From a virus, in IMG/VR virus record IMGVR_UViG_3300044646_002092, positions 1 to 64,000 of that record: DNA of 64,000 nucleotides. The stretch is one strand, 5' to 3'. The notes below the pieces were generated by a model. The model was given only the letters and a program-made list of their open reading frames with translations, was not told the DNA's origin and ran no database searches. Made by a program: the position numbers and the translations under genes. Below are positions 8,653 through 17,583 of the stretch, piece after piece. How positions within the stretch are numbered: the stretch's first letter is position 1; each line of letters opens with the position of its first letter.

Positions 8653-8751
8653 ATTATGGGATAAGGGGTGAGGGGTTATTGTACCCCATCTAGAAATAAA
8701 ATATTCTCTAGAAAAAAAGTACCCGTACCCTTTGTAACCCTATCCCATAAT
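8653..8751 (+). ncRNA. structured RNA element with an 11-bp closing stem
   Basis: ATTATGGGATA (8653-8663) pairs perfectly with TATCCCATAAT (8741-8751). Inside lie GGGGT-TATTG-(T)ACCCC and a TCTAGA/TCTAGA hairpin. The closed multi-branched arrangement is unlike a simple terminator and has no T-run directly after it; it could be a regulatory leader for 8803-9180 or a small RNA. Confidence 0.4.
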
Positions 8752-8802
8752 TTCGATTTTCCCCAAAAAAATCTCAAACTATCTATGAGGCAATGAAATA
8801 AA

Positions 8803-9180
8803 ATGGTTCAATACAACTTGATAAAAAGAGCAGAAGAAAAAGATTACGAACTTCTGCAAGAGAAAGGCTTTTTCGGTATTGATGCAAGTCTTGAAGAATC
8901 GCTTGAAGAATATAACCTAGCTATATCGTATAACTCTGGTTGGGGCGATATTGGTGACTGTACGGTATTATATCGCAGCAATGATGCAGACGGCTCTAGG
9001 ACATGGAAACAAACCTATGTAGACGGTGCAGAAATTTGTGCCAAAGTTGATGCAAGTTGGTTTGACAAAAAAGCGTTTTTCTCATTCATTGATTCTACTG
9101 ATAATGATTGGAAACTACAGCCACTAGTGCATCAACTCTACAGCCTAATACAGTACTATGGTGTAGACAATATCTTGTAG
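8803..9180 (+). CDS. hypothetical protein
   Basis: 125 residues, acidic (MVQYNLIKRAEEKDYELL). No domain recognised. A strong-looking separate gene, with structured sequence before it and about 100 bases of spacer after it. Confidence 0.7.
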   Translation: MVQYNLIKRAEEKDYELLQEKGFFGIDASLEESLEEYNLAISYNSGWGDIGDCTVLYRSNDADGSRTWKQTYVDGAEICAKVDASWFDKKAFFSFIDSTDNDWKLQPLVHQLYSLIQYYGVDNIL

Positions 9181-9281
9181 TGATTATTCCTAGCAGCATA
9201 GTGACAGTGTTGCTAAGAGTATTCACCTAACTAGTGTATATCTCTACTAACCTCTAAACTTGCCTATAGGGTAAGGAACCA

Positions 9282-9815
9282 ATGAACAAACGTGAGATTA
9301 TAGCCGAAGGGCTACAACGTGGCTACAGCATCGCAAAGTCGATAGACCTTGTAGGTATCGGTGATTATGGTGATGGTCAATTTCTAGATGAACGTGAAAG
9401 AGTCAAAATTACTTCTCAAAATTGGCTAGAGTTCCATACTAACTATGCTTATGAGTGCGAAAGTCAAGATAGACAGTTTTCCCCTTTTGAGTTCTTGGCT
9501 AACGACATTAACGCGACTGAAGATAATCCAAGGGTTAAATTTGAGCCGTGGTTTGAGTTTGATGAGGCAATCTCTAGAGGTATCCGCAAAGCGCTGAAAG
9601 AGCGATGGAAGTCTATTCGTATGACTAAGGAAGATTACTGGAAAAGTTTTGAGGGTAGCCGTGATTTATTCGATGAATGCTGGAAAATGTTGAGACGTGA
9701 AGCTAAGCATACTGAGATTGATTTTAACGAAAATCTTGACATTGAGCAACGTCTCAAAAACTTCGCTAGTGACAAGGTAAACGACCCTAGAAGCAGGTTT
9801 TATATCTATGGCTAA
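9282..9815 (+). CDS. hypothetical protein
   Basis: 177 residues with AAGGA 8 bases before the ATG. Charged and helical, with several Trp. Ends inside the next gene (8-base overlap). No family recognised. Confidence 0.7.
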   Translation: MNKREIIAEGLQRGYSIAKSIDLVGIGDYGDGQFLDERERVKITSQNWLEFHTNYAYECESQDRQFSPFEFLANDINATEDNPRVKFEPWFEFDEAISRGIRKALKERWKSIRMTKEDYWKSFEGSRDLFDECWKMLRREAKHTEIDFNENLDIEQRLKNFASDKVNDPRSRFYIYG

Positions 9816-9999
9816 CTACGTTCGCAAGACTAGAGACTTATGGGATATCCTTGGTAACTACGGTCAAGGTTGGGAAGTGCTAACCTGCGCTACTTCCCTA
9901 AAAGAGAAACGCGAACTCATGCGAGACTATCGCGAAAACGAAGGTATTCCGCTAAAGTCTAGAAAATATAGACAAAAATCGCTAACTAGCGTAAGTTGA
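9808..9999 (+). CDS. small basic hypothetical protein
   Basis: 63 residues, Arg/Lys-rich at the C-terminus (KSRKYRQKSL). Overlaps the previous gene by 8 bases. Unknown. Confidence 0.6.
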   Translation: MANYVRKTRDLWDILGNYGQGWEVLTCATSLKEKRELMRDYRENEGIPLKSRKYRQKSLTSVS

Positions 10000-10042
10000 C
10001 ATTTTTCCTAACTGTCTGTAAGCTAACAACTTATGGACAGTC

Positions 10043-10064
10043 AAGAGCAATGTAGCTCTTTTCG
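10043..10064 (+). terminator. terminator-like hairpin
   Basis: AAGAGC-AATGTA-GCTCTT followed by TT, between the 9808-9999 gene and the 10101 gene; a weak or attenuating terminator. Confidence 0.4.
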
Positions 10065-10100
10065 CTCAATCACTTACTGTAAAAACAGGAATAAAATCTC

Positions 10101-11054
10101 ATGGCTCGTATCAAACGTGTATTCTCTAATGCTTCTGAGTGTATCCACATCTGGGCTAACCGTGTTCAAGATGAAGGTAGAAGCTCTAATGTGTCTTTCA
10201 GGGCTTCTAAGCTGCCTAGTGATATTGGTGATGTTCTGTATTCCTACTCAACTCCCATTGCTGCTTTTCGAGAAAGTGCTAAAGGTCTTGTGGTTATCCT
10301 GAATAATTACAGCTATTCGCACACTACAAGCGGTCATCAAAGCGATATTCGCAGTGCAGTCACACAACAGATTTTTGATTATGACTCTATCCCAAAATGG
10401 GTTAGTCAAGATGTACTTTGCATTGGTAGTGGCAGAGGCGTGGGGCGTTCTAGCCTCGATGATAGACCTCAATATATCAAACCTGAAAGTATCTGGCAAC
10501 AATACCACAACATCTATATCAAGTTGCTTGAAACTGCTTGCTTGCGTAAATTCAGCCGTACAAGTGATGACAGAAAGAACATGGCTTTTCAATACGCTAC
10601 TAAAGCCAATCTCATCAAAGAATATTTCGAGTTGTCTGATGTTGACTGCCCTTTGCTCTCTTTCGAGATTACTGATGAACTACAGGCGGTGCTAGATGCC
10701 GCTAACGCTAAGAAAGCAGAAAAAGAGAGGCTTGCCTTTGAGCGCTCAAAACAAGAACGTCTTGACTGGCTTGCTGGTATCTCACACACATACCCTAACG
10801 CACATACAAACCCTATCGTTCTAAGAGTACATCCTAGCGAAGAGAATCGCGTCCAAACAAGTCGTGGGGCTGTAGTCCCCTTGAAAGTCTGCAAGTCACT
10901 CTATACTGCCTTCAAAAATCAAGCTATGCCCGAAGATACACAAGTTGGCAATTTCACACTGCAAGGTGTATTCGACTGGGGAATTAGAATTGGCTGTCAC
11001 GATATTCAAGCGAAAGAACTTGAGCGCTTTGCTAAGGTAATCGGTATCGCGTAA
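10101..11054 (+). CDS. hypothetical phage protein, 317 aa
   Basis: 317 residues. The N-terminal 100 residues (ECIHIWANRVQDEGRSSNVS, later SYSTPIAAF and SYSHTTSGHQSDI) have the look of a conserved phage domain of unknown function. The middle (about 205-235) is a charged helix. The C-terminus has two TPR-unrelated helices. No catalytic motif. An AGGA precedes the start. Longest unknown of the early cluster. Confidence 0.75.
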   Translation: MARIKRVFSNASECIHIWANRVQDEGRSSNVSFRASKLPSDIGDVLYSYSTPIAAFRESAKGLVVILNNYSYSHTTSGHQSDIRSAVTQQIFDYDSIPKWVSQDVLCIGSGRGVGRSSLDDRPQYIKPESIWQQYHNIYIKLLETACLRKFSRTSDDRKNMAFQYATKANLIKEYFELSDVDCPLLSFEITDELQAVLDAANAKKAEKERLAFERSKQERLDWLAGISHTYPNAHTNPIVLRVHPSEENRVQTSRGAVVPLKVCKSLYTAFKNQAMPEDTQVGNFTLQGVFDWGIRIGCHDIQAKELERFAKVIGIA

Positions 11055-11204
11055 CTTTCTTTTCTGACTATGCCTTGTAGTGTCTTGCAAGGCTTGCTAG
11101 CCCTAATATAACTATGGATGGATGAATGGTAATGTCTATAACAACTTTGATTACGTACTAGATGTTTGTGAAGTGATTACAACCTATAGAGAGGTAACTA
11201 TCCG

Positions 11205-11519
11205 ATGAATAACACAGGTCTTGAATTGCGGTTAAGTGATAAGAAAGCATATCTTATCCTAGATGGTTCTAACATCCCCTCTACACTCGATGAGAATGAA
11301 ATCGAGTATCTTAACTCGCTACCACACGATACAGCCCTTTGCGAACTACTAGAGAGCTATCTGTGCAATGGTTGGCAAACTGTCAATGTAGCTTTGTTTG
11401 GTGGTTTGGTGCTAGAGAGTCCAGATGGCAAATACTACGCTGATACACAATACGCTGTACTTAGTGCTGTAGATGCTTTGTTGAAAGGTGAGCAGTACAA
11501 TTTCTATGAGGTCGATTAA
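11205..11519 (+). CDS. hypothetical protein
   Basis: 104 residues, acidic, beginning MNNTGLELRLSDKKAYLIL. GAGG ribosome site. The spacer before it (11055-11204) contains a GCCTTG/CAAGGC hairpin. Unknown. Confidence 0.65.
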   Translation: MNNTGLELRLSDKKAYLILDGSNIPSTLDENEIEYLNSLPHDTALCELLESYLCNGWQTVNVALFGGLVLESPDGKYYADTQYAVLSAVDALLKGEQYNFYEVD

Positions 11520-11521
11520 CA

Positions 11522-11698
11522 ATGCCTGATATACAATTTTACAAAAATGCCGTAGTCTTTAACGGTGTTAACTGGCAACTTGATTTTCGGTTACTTGCTT
11601 TCAGTTGGGTTTGGGACTTTCATAGAAAGAGTAAATCAAGTCTTGAGATTTTTACCCCTCTTGTATCCATCTATTTTTGGAAAGATAGTCATGATTGA
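11522..11698 (+). CDS. small hypothetical protein
   Basis: 58 residues (MPDIQFYKNAVVFNG), Trp-rich. Starts 2 bases after the previous stop and overlaps the next start as ATGATTGA, so it fits the operon despite its small size. No function seen. Confidence 0.5.
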   Translation: MPDIQFYKNAVVFNGVNWQLDFRLLAFSWVWDFHRKSKSSLEIFTPLVSIYFWKDSHD

Positions 11699-11873
11699 AG
11701 GAACTATTTTTGGCTTCCTTGTAGGCTGTGTCATATCTGGTTTTGCTTGTTTCCATCTAGGTTATGAGCAACGCATTTACGATACTCGCGAAATTACCGC
11801 CGCTAAAGATGCCAAACTAGAAGCGTATGAAAGTATGCTTGGCATCATGAAAGTGAAAAAAGAACTTCACTAA
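11691..11873 (+). CDS. small membrane protein
   Basis: 60 residues from the ATG at 11691. Residues 3-24 (GTIFGFLVGCVISGFACFHL) form one transmembrane helix, followed by a charged cytoplasmic-type helix. The frame is open upstream, but this start couples with the previous stop. Confidence 0.6.
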   Translation: MIEGTIFGFLVGCVISGFACFHLGYEQRIYDTREITAAKDAKLEAYESMLGIMKVKKELH

Positions 11874-11934
11874 ATCGCTTGACTTTTTCTATCGTTTCGT
11901 GCGAAGCTTTTATTTCAATCAATCAATTAAAAAC

Positions 11935-12156
11935 ATGACAGACACAGAATTTTCAAGACGTACATCTAACCGTAACAGCACTGAGATGATACCACTGCCT
12001 AAATTTGACGCACCTACTCAAATCAGCTATTCTCTTGTCAACAACAATGCAGACTGGGAAAATTTACGCTTAAAGCTTATTGAACTAAGCACAGCATCTA
12101 TTCCTTTCACTCTCGAAAAAGAGGATGGTATAAAGCGTATTCGATTGACCTACTAA
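11935..12156 (+). CDS. small hypothetical protein
   Basis: 73 residues from the ATG at 11935 (MTDTEFSRRTSNRNS); an in-frame ATG at 11899 is the alternative. No motif. Followed by a clear terminator. Confidence 0.6.
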   Translation: MTDTEFSRRTSNRNSTEMIPLPKFDAPTQISYSLVNNNADWENLRLKLIELSTASIPFTLEKEDGIKRIRLTY

Positions 12157-12168
12157 CATCCCTAAAGA

Positions 12169-12200
12169 GAGGGGCTACCCTTAATTCCCCTCCCTTTTCT
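12169..12200 (+). terminator. intrinsic terminator
   Basis: GAGGGG (12169-12174) pairs with CCCCTC (12187-12192), followed by CCTTTTCT. It separates the preceding operon from the 12225 gene. Confidence 0.6.
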
Positions 12201-12224
12201 GCCCAACTGTTTTGGAGAAAAATT

Positions 12225-12767
12225 ATGACTACTTATGACACTTCAGTTAAATTTGCCAAGCTCGGTTTTGATGATTATGTACAATTTGAAAATCGCAAAG
12301 TTCAGCTAACTCACTACGACACTGACCACAAAACCCCTCTTTTTCTGCAATTCGTAGGTGATATCGCGCAACCTGCTTACTGTATCGGTTTTAAGAATGC
12401 TATCGACTGGCTGAAAACTGGTGTTCTCGAAAACCCTAAAATCAAGGTCAAGACCAGCAAAGCCAAACTTGACGGTAAGCACTTGATTGTAAAGACTTGG
12501 AAAGCTGCTAATGATGGCACAGTCTTCTCTCTGAACTATGACGGTAAAGATTTGGAAGTATGGGAGTTTGAGAAAGTAATATTTCCTGACCTCTCAGACT
12601 TATCACGAAGCAGCCTTAATCTGTTTTCTCCTTGGTTCTTAAATGTCTTCACGCCGTCAAAGAATAAATTTCGCTCTACTTTCAATGTAGAACACTGGAA
12701 TGTCGCAAAACACATTGTAGAACGTATCGCAATCGTGCGTGAGGTATTGAAAAATGAATCTCGCTAA
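12225..12767 (+). CDS. hypothetical protein
   Basis: 180 residues with GGAG 9 bases upstream. Beta-rich, Lys/Asp/Phe-rich. No recognised domain. First gene after a terminator, so probably promoter-proximal. Confidence 0.7.
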   Translation: MTTYDTSVKFAKLGFDDYVQFENRKVQLTHYDTDHKTPLFLQFVGDIAQPAYCIGFKNAIDWLKTGVLENPKIKVKTSKAKLDGKHLIVKTWKAANDGTVFSLNYDGKDLEVWEFEKVIFPDLSDLSRSSLNLFSPWFLNVFTPSKNKFRSTFNVEHWNVAKHIVERIAIVREVLKNESR

Positions 12768-12954
12768 ACTCACCCATAGCTACCACATCTCATTGGCAGA
12801 AAAAGAAGCTACCAAGACACGCAACCAAGCGAACCTCACTCGCATAGCTTCGCACCTTCAACAAGTCTCTAATCGTCAAATCTTGCACTCTCTAGGAGAA
12901 TACTTAAATGTCTGCCAAAAAACAAACTTGGGTGAAACGTCACCATACTTGTAA
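12754..12954 (+). CDS. small hypothetical protein
   Basis: 66 residues, basic and helical (NLAKLTHSYHISLAEKEATK). Overlaps the previous gene by 14 bases and the next by 47, so its reality is uncertain. Confidence 0.45.
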   Translation: MNLAKLTHSYHISLAEKEATKTRNQANLTRIASHLQQVSNRQILHSLGEYLNVCQKTNLGETSPYL

Positions 12955-13135
12955 AGGACACAGCACCACAGATATTGTCAGATATTCCAATCCTGACAAG
13001 CTTCTAACCCAACTATTCGACAGTGATGTACCTGACGGCTTTGCTGTCTCACTAAACACACCAGAACGCATTGAACTTACTTTCGATGATGAACCAGACT
13101 TTTATTTTGAACCTATAGGGAGAATTAGGCGATGA
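12908..13135 (+). CDS. hypothetical protein
   Basis: 75 residues with a good TAGGAGAA site before the ATG. Basic N-terminus (MSAKKQTWVKRHHTCKGH) and acidic C-terminus. Ends as ATGA overlap with the next gene. Confidence 0.65.
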   Translation: MSAKKQTWVKRHHTCKGHSTTDIVRYSNPDKLLTQLFDSDVPDGFAVSLNTPERIELTFDDEPDFYFEPIGRIRR

Positions 13136-13587
13136 AAGCAATCCAAGTTTCTCGGTCTTCTGTCACTGGAAAACTTCGCGCTAAAGCTGAAGGTGTTCCC
13201 GCAATCATTCGCAGCAAAGAAACTCTTGATGACAACAATCCTGCATTAGATATTGCAACTCGACTCTGTGCTGAATACAATTGGCTTCAAGATGGAAAAT
13301 TTCGCCTTGAAGAAGGTGGGCTCCCTAATGGCGATACTGTGTTTGTGTTCGTCAAGAACGAAGTTGAGCCTAAGCCTGACATTCGCCGAGATTTGCGCCT
13401 ACTTCTCGAAAAATACGATGCTCGGCTTGTTGCAATGGATTACACTTATCCTGATTTTGAATCTATCCAAATCAGTATTAGAACTGTAAAAGACTATAAA
13501 CCGATACTAGAGTTCGGTACAGATGAGACAATTATCGATTCTACTCATTATCTTTTATCTGAGGAAGTTATCGCTAATGAAAACTAA
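13132..13587 (+). CDS. hypothetical protein
   Basis: 151 residues, alpha/beta. Starts inside the previous stop and overlaps the next start by 11 bases. No domain. Confidence 0.65.
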   Translation: MKAIQVSRSSVTGKLRAKAEGVPAIIRSKETLDDNNPALDIATRLCAEYNWLQDGKFRLEEGGLPNGDTVFVFVKNEVEPKPDIRRDLRLLLEKYDARLVAMDYTYPDFESIQISIRTVKDYKPILEFGTDETIIDSTHYLLSEEVIANEN

Positions 13588-14155
13588 AAATCTCTCGCGT
13601 GAACAACTCCTCAATTCTTTTCTGTCACGCGCTAGCGACCTCTCTTCCAGTGGCTTGCAAATCGATTCTGAAGGCTATCTCTACGCTTCTGGTGAAATGA
13701 TAGCAGCATGGCAAGGAGAAGTGCTGTTTATCGATTGTGGCTCTGACAAGGTGTGCAATCGTAAAGCCGCTAACGACCTCAAAGAGTTGGCAGAAAAGGA
13801 AGGTGTCGTGTATGTTCCTTACAACGTACACTCCTATGTAATCTCACACGAATTTCAGTTTGCTGCAAGAATGGTGTCGTATACCATCTGGGCTACTCCT
13901 AAAGATGTAAATCCCATAAACATCTTCAAACAAGCTCAAAAAGTACTTGACAAAGCCATAGAGAAGGCAATAAGCTATGGAAGTATTCAGGAATTGATTG
14001 ATTCAACACAACACATTGCAACGTTGTTTGGTTTCACATTTGATTCAACGTCTTACGACATTAAGAGACAACAACACATCGAAACAGCAAACGCAGCGAA
14101 AGCAGCACGCATCGAATACCACAAAAAAGAGCTAGAGAGGTTACTTGCATCATGA
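13577..14155 (+). CDS. hypothetical protein
   Basis: 192 residues from the ATG at 13577 (MKTKNLSREQLL), chosen over an upstream ATG that would overlap the previous gene further. The C-terminus is a charged, Ala-rich helix. Unknown. Confidence 0.65.
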   Translation: MKTKNLSREQLLNSFLSRASDLSSSGLQIDSEGYLYASGEMIAAWQGEVLFIDCGSDKVCNRKAANDLKELAEKEGVVYVPYNVHSYVISHEFQFAARMVSYTIWATPKDVNPINIFKQAQKVLDKAIEKAISYGSIQELIDSTQHIATLFGFTFDSTSYDIKRQQHIETANAAKAARIEYHKKELERLLAS

Positions 14156-14424
14156 AATTAATTCAAATTGGAAAAGAAACCTTCATTCCTTCCGACGCTA
14201 AAATTGTAAAGGTCAAGTTAGACCCAGACTATCCTAAAGGAGTTGGTACTCTCACTATTGTGTATGATGTTCCTCATAACATTCGCGAACAACATGAAGT
14301 ACTTCATTTGACTGACCCTGAAGATAAGGCAATGGTACTTCGGGTTTTTAGAAAAATGGCTGCTCAGGTTGTCAACACTACGCCCGAAATTGATTTTTGG
14401 GTAAACGTAGTCAACCGTAAATAG
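14152..14424 (+). CDS. hypothetical protein
   Basis: 90 residues, ATGA overlap with the previous gene. Beta-rich N-terminus (MKLIQIGKETFIPSDAKIV) of the kind seen in small phage regulators; no assignment. Confidence 0.65.
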   Translation: MKLIQIGKETFIPSDAKIVKVKLDPDYPKGVGTLTIVYDVPHNIREQHEVLHLTDPEDKAMVLRVFRKMAAQVVNTTPEIDFWVNVVNRK

Positions 14425-14523
14425 ATTCAGATTCTCTCTCGCTAGGTAGCTTCAACTCTCCCTAGCCAAAGGTAATCTGACGAAAGCCTTACCCCAAACC
14501 AACTGCATTAAGGAGCTTATAAA

Positions 14524-15003
14524 ATGACCGCACAATTACACCATCGTCAGACTGCGCCAAAACGGTTTCGTGACCCATACATCATCGCCCAACAACTCTC
14601 TTTACTGTTTCACGCACAGAAGTCTCTCATCATTTCCAATCATGCCCAGAACAAACATAGAGGCTACCACTGGGGGGATTATTATGTAGAGCGAAATGGT
14701 AAGTATTTTGACGTATCCTTCAGAGATGAAAACAGCATCAAAGATAATACTCTTTTTTCTGCCCTTCTAGTGAAAGCGAATGACGAGAACATCTTTGAGA
14801 TTGTTTTAAATGCAGATTACGAGGTGGTAAAGTTAGCTCTTCGGATAGATTTACCAACTAGCCCTGATACCGATATTATATTGGTGCTTGGAGGCGAACT
14901 TGAGCCTGAGCGACTTGAGTATCAAAGCGTGAGACTCGTGACTTGGTATTTGAACGAGAAAACTGACAACCACTCAACATTGCAGAAAGAGAGATACAGC
15001 TAA
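14524..15003 (+). CDS. hypothetical protein
   Basis: 159 residues with AAGGAG 10 bases upstream. Basic N-terminal 50 residues, then alternating beta-strand pattern. No family recognised. Confidence 0.7.
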   Translation: MTAQLHHRQTAPKRFRDPYIIAQQLSLLFHAQKSLIISNHAQNKHRGYHWGDYYVERNGKYFDVSFRDENSIKDNTLFSALLVKANDENIFEIVLNADYEVVKLALRIDLPTSPDTDIILVLGGELEPERLEYQSVRLVTWYLNEKTDNHSTLQKERYS

Positions 15004-15100
15004 TCATGACATCCAACTCATTAGCCCGACCTCCTCCGCCTTACGAGCGATGACTCCAATTATATTACTCTCTCTCTAACAATCTCTACTTGGTACAACT

Positions 15101-15190
15101 ATGTTCTTCCCTTGGACTGGCTTCTGTTTAACTGTTTGGGCTATCTCTGTAACTATCGCAATCATCACTCCCCCAGATGAGGATAAATAA
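15101..15190 (+). CDS. tiny membrane peptide
   Basis: 29 residues: one hydrophobic helix (FPWTGFCLTVWAISVTIAII) and an acidic tail. It ends directly before the ATG of the DUF932 gene. Small size limits certainty. Confidence 0.35.
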   Translation: MFFPWTGFCLTVWAISVTIAIITPPDEDK

Positions 15191-16291
15191 ATGACAACTA
15201 CCATCGACAACACTCCCAAATCTTTGCACGTCAGCACTACTGGTGCGTTCGGACAACTCGAAACATCTAAAGTAGTCCCCAAGATTACTCCTGACGACAT
15301 CATCGAGCAAGCCCAGTTGGAAACATGGCAAGCTTTTATGTATCCCAACATGAATGAAGACAATTTACCTGTAGACGAGCGTAAGTCTAATTACATTCGT
15401 CAAGAGTTCCTTAAGGAAGAGTCTATCAGTAAACCTCCTTTTGCTCTTGAGCAAGAAGATATTGACCATCATGGTCGCAATTTTGCCTTGAAGGTTCCTT
15501 CCTCTTACCGTATCATCCAGTATCAACAGGGATTGCGCTGGTTAGAGAACTACACTGATGAAGGCTTGATTGAGATTCAAGATTGGCTTTTGCTTGATTC
15601 TGGAGCTATTCTTGCAGTTAATAACCTCATTCCCGATGAAGTACTAACGATTCAAGGCGAAGCCGATAAAATCACTCCATACATGATTTTCTGCTTGTCT
15701 CACGATGGGACTACACCTCGCGCAGTCTTCTTCTCTTCGTTCCGAGCTATCTGCAAGAACACTCTACTGATGGCGTTAGCGTCAGCCAAGAGTACTGAGA
15801 AATTTTTCGGCTTTGACCCCAAGAAGGACAGTCACAAGTCACCTCAAGAGCTAATGGCAATGGCTAAGCAAAATATCGACTTGGCTAAAACTAGGTTCCA
15901 CGAACAAACAGCGCCTCATCTCGAAGCTCTGCGCGACCTACAGCTTGATACGAAGGTGGTGGACACATTAACTCGCGACCTCTTTGCAATTCGCCGTACA
16001 CAAGAGATTCCTGCGGTTCTCGATGAGGACGAAAGTTATCCTAGCTCGGTCAAGAACTACCACAAGTTCATGGACATCTACAGAAGTTTGTCTGATATCG
16101 ATATCTTTGATGTCAATCAGCACACAGGGTATCGCTACGCTAATGCTGCTACTTCCTATGTCAAGACTGTTGGTAAGGATAACGGCTTTGAGCCTTTGTC
16201 GGGCTTCAAGGGTAATATGTTCAACAAGGTTCGCAAGAATGCGTTCGACTACCTAGACGAGCTATTACCTGCTAAGCACATCGGCAGTTAG
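15191..16291 (+). CDS. DUF932 family protein
   Basis: 366 residues. It matches the pattern of phage/plasmid DUF932 proteins: LLLDSGAILAVNNLIPDEVL (about 133-152), then a DG segment, then SSFRAICKNTLLMALA (about 181-196, the conserved 'R..C.NTL' signature), and a helical C-terminus. The family is common on phages and plasmids; its biochemical role is unknown. Starts immediately after the tiny peptide gene. Confidence 0.75.
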   Translation: MTTTIDNTPKSLHVSTTGAFGQLETSKVVPKITPDDIIEQAQLETWQAFMYPNMNEDNLPVDERKSNYIRQEFLKEESISKPPFALEQEDIDHHGRNFALKVPSSYRIIQYQQGLRWLENYTDEGLIEIQDWLLLDSGAILAVNNLIPDEVLTIQGEADKITPYMIFCLSHDGTTPRAVFFSSFRAICKNTLLMALASAKSTEKFFGFDPKKDSHKSPQELMAMAKQNIDLAKTRFHEQTAPHLEALRDLQLDTKVVDTLTRDLFAIRRTQEIPAVLDEDESYPSSVKNYHKFMDIYRSLSDIDIFDVNQHTGYRYANAATSYVKTVGKDNGFEPLSGFKGNMFNKVRKNAFDYLDELLPAKHIGS

Positions 16292-16366
16292 TTAAACCTT
16301 TCTTTTGAGGGAGTGACAACAAAACTCCCTCACTCTACAATTTTTGTTACTAACAGGAAACGAATT

Positions 16367-16567
16367 ATGAAAACTCTTCTCGCTGTAATTATTGCTATCC
16401 CTCTTGCAATCAGTTTCTCTGCTCTTGGTGCTTATGTTTTCATGCTCCTATGGAACTGGGCTTTGGTTGGTATTTTCCCTGCTGTACCTGTGCTTGAGTT
16501 CTACAAAGCTTGGGGCTTGACAATCTTACTATCAATTATCGGTTCATTTTTCAAAAGTAGCAAGTAA
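16367..16567 (+). CDS. small two-helix membrane protein
   Basis: 66 residues from the ATG at 16367. Two hydrophobic helices (about 3-27 and 34-60) and a short basic tail (FFKSSK). The size could suit a holin, but no neighbour is a lysis gene, so the call stays generic. Confidence 0.6.
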   Translation: MKTLLAVIIAIPLAISFSALGAYVFMLLWNWALVGIFPAVPVLEFYKAWGLTILLSIIGSFFKSSK

Positions 16568-16572
16568 TCCTT

Positions 16573-16737
16573 ATGACACAACAACAAGTAATCCATTTGA
16601 TGAGCAGCGCGACATCTGAAAGTGACTGGAACGACAAATGTGACCAAGTTAAAACTGCTTGCAATGGCTACCCTGATTTTTGGTTTTCGTCGATTGTTCC
16701 TTCTGGTTTAGTTGATAGAGTTTCTGCTAAGTGGTAA
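16573..16737 (+). CDS. small hypothetical protein
   Basis: 54 residues (MTQQQVIHLMSSATSESDW), beginning 5 bases after the previous stop. Followed by the structured element at 16769. Unknown. Confidence 0.5.
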   Translation: MTQQQVIHLMSSATSESDWNDKCDQVKTACNGYPDFWFSSIVPSGLVDRVSAKW

Positions 16738-16768
16738 AAGCTCTAGGCAATGTCAATAAGTCCTAATC

Positions 16769-16875
16769 ACAGAACCCGAAAAAGACCGCTTGTGCTGAGC
16801 AAGAGTCGCAGCTACCCGTACCCAACAAAGGACGGTTGACGGTTGCTATAGGTTCTGTTTTATTTTTCTTTAACT
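16769..16875 (+). ncRNA. multi-stem RNA element ending in a T-rich tract
   Basis: ACAGAACC (16769-16776) pairs perfectly with GGTTCTGT (16851-16858), which runs into TTTATTTTTCTTT. The loop carries CTTG/CAAG and CCGT/ACGG hairpins. It could be a small RNA with its own terminator or a regulatory leader of the 16892 gene. No known riboswitch recognised. Confidence 0.4.
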
Positions 16876-16891
16876 ATTAGGAGAAACTTCC

Positions 16892-17416
16892 ATGTCTTAC
16901 GCTAGAGTTCGAGTCGAAAAGTTTGGTGACAATTTCTATTTGCAAATTAATGGTCAGACTAAGCAGTTCAATCGTGAGTCATCTGACCTACTAACATCAC
17001 CTATCGAAGCTGCTGAAGATTTTCGTAGTGGCATTTTCTCTTCTGGTTTTGTGGTTAAATTCTCTGACGGTGCAAAGACATTAGCTATAGACTTTCAGTA
17101 CTCGTTTAGTCCCAAGGAAACAGACGCTAACCCATTGGCAGAGATTCGGCGCAGAGTTCGACTGGTGCAAGAGACTTTCGCTAAAGCAGAGGCAGAAAAA
17201 GAAGTGTGGGAAGGTATTGTCGGTGAGCTACCGCTAGTTACTGAGTCTGAGGAGTTGTACGATGTATTTTTCCTCTCTACTACCCCTGACTGCATTCAAG
17301 TCACTCGTATCGCCGCTAAAGCTGTTACTTTAGCCGAAGCTCAAAGCTGGAAATTACATTGGGAAGGTTTCTTTATTGCGCCTTCTGGTAAATATAAAGT
17401 TGGATATAAACTCTAA
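16892..17416 (+). CDS. hypothetical protein
   Basis: 174 residues with TAGGAGAA upstream. Beta-rich first half, a charged helix at about 90-115. Shares its last base with the next start (TAATG). Unknown. Confidence 0.7.
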   Translation: MSYARVRVEKFGDNFYLQINGQTKQFNRESSDLLTSPIEAAEDFRSGIFSSGFVVKFSDGAKTLAIDFQYSFSPKETDANPLAEIRRRVRLVQETFAKAEAEKEVWEGIVGELPLVTESEELYDVFFLSTTPDCIQVTRIAAKAVTLAEAQSWKLHWEGFFIAPSGKYKVGYKL

Positions 17417-17580
17417 TGAAAAAAGCCCGTACAACTACAGCAGCTATCGGTTTTCGCAATAAAATCTGGGGCATCACACCCAAACCTACAGAACCGACAT
17501 CAACCAAACTCAAGGTGAAGCGAACTCCTGCTACGCCTCTTGAAGAAATGGCTCAAGTGTTCTCACTCATTACAGGTTAA
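17416..17580 (+). CDS. small basic hypothetical protein
   Basis: 54 residues, Thr/Pro/Lys-rich (MKKARTTTAAIGFRNKIWG), TAATG-coupled to the gene before it and 3 bases from the next. Unknown. Confidence 0.55.
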   Translation: MKKARTTTAAIGFRNKIWGITPKPTEPTSTKLKVKRTPATPLEEMAQVFSLITG

Positions 17581-17583
17581 ATC

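Noticed and set aside
10354-10695. Longer alternative frames inside the 10101-11054 gene
   Set aside because: They overlap a convincing gene completely and show leucine/serine-rich shadow composition.
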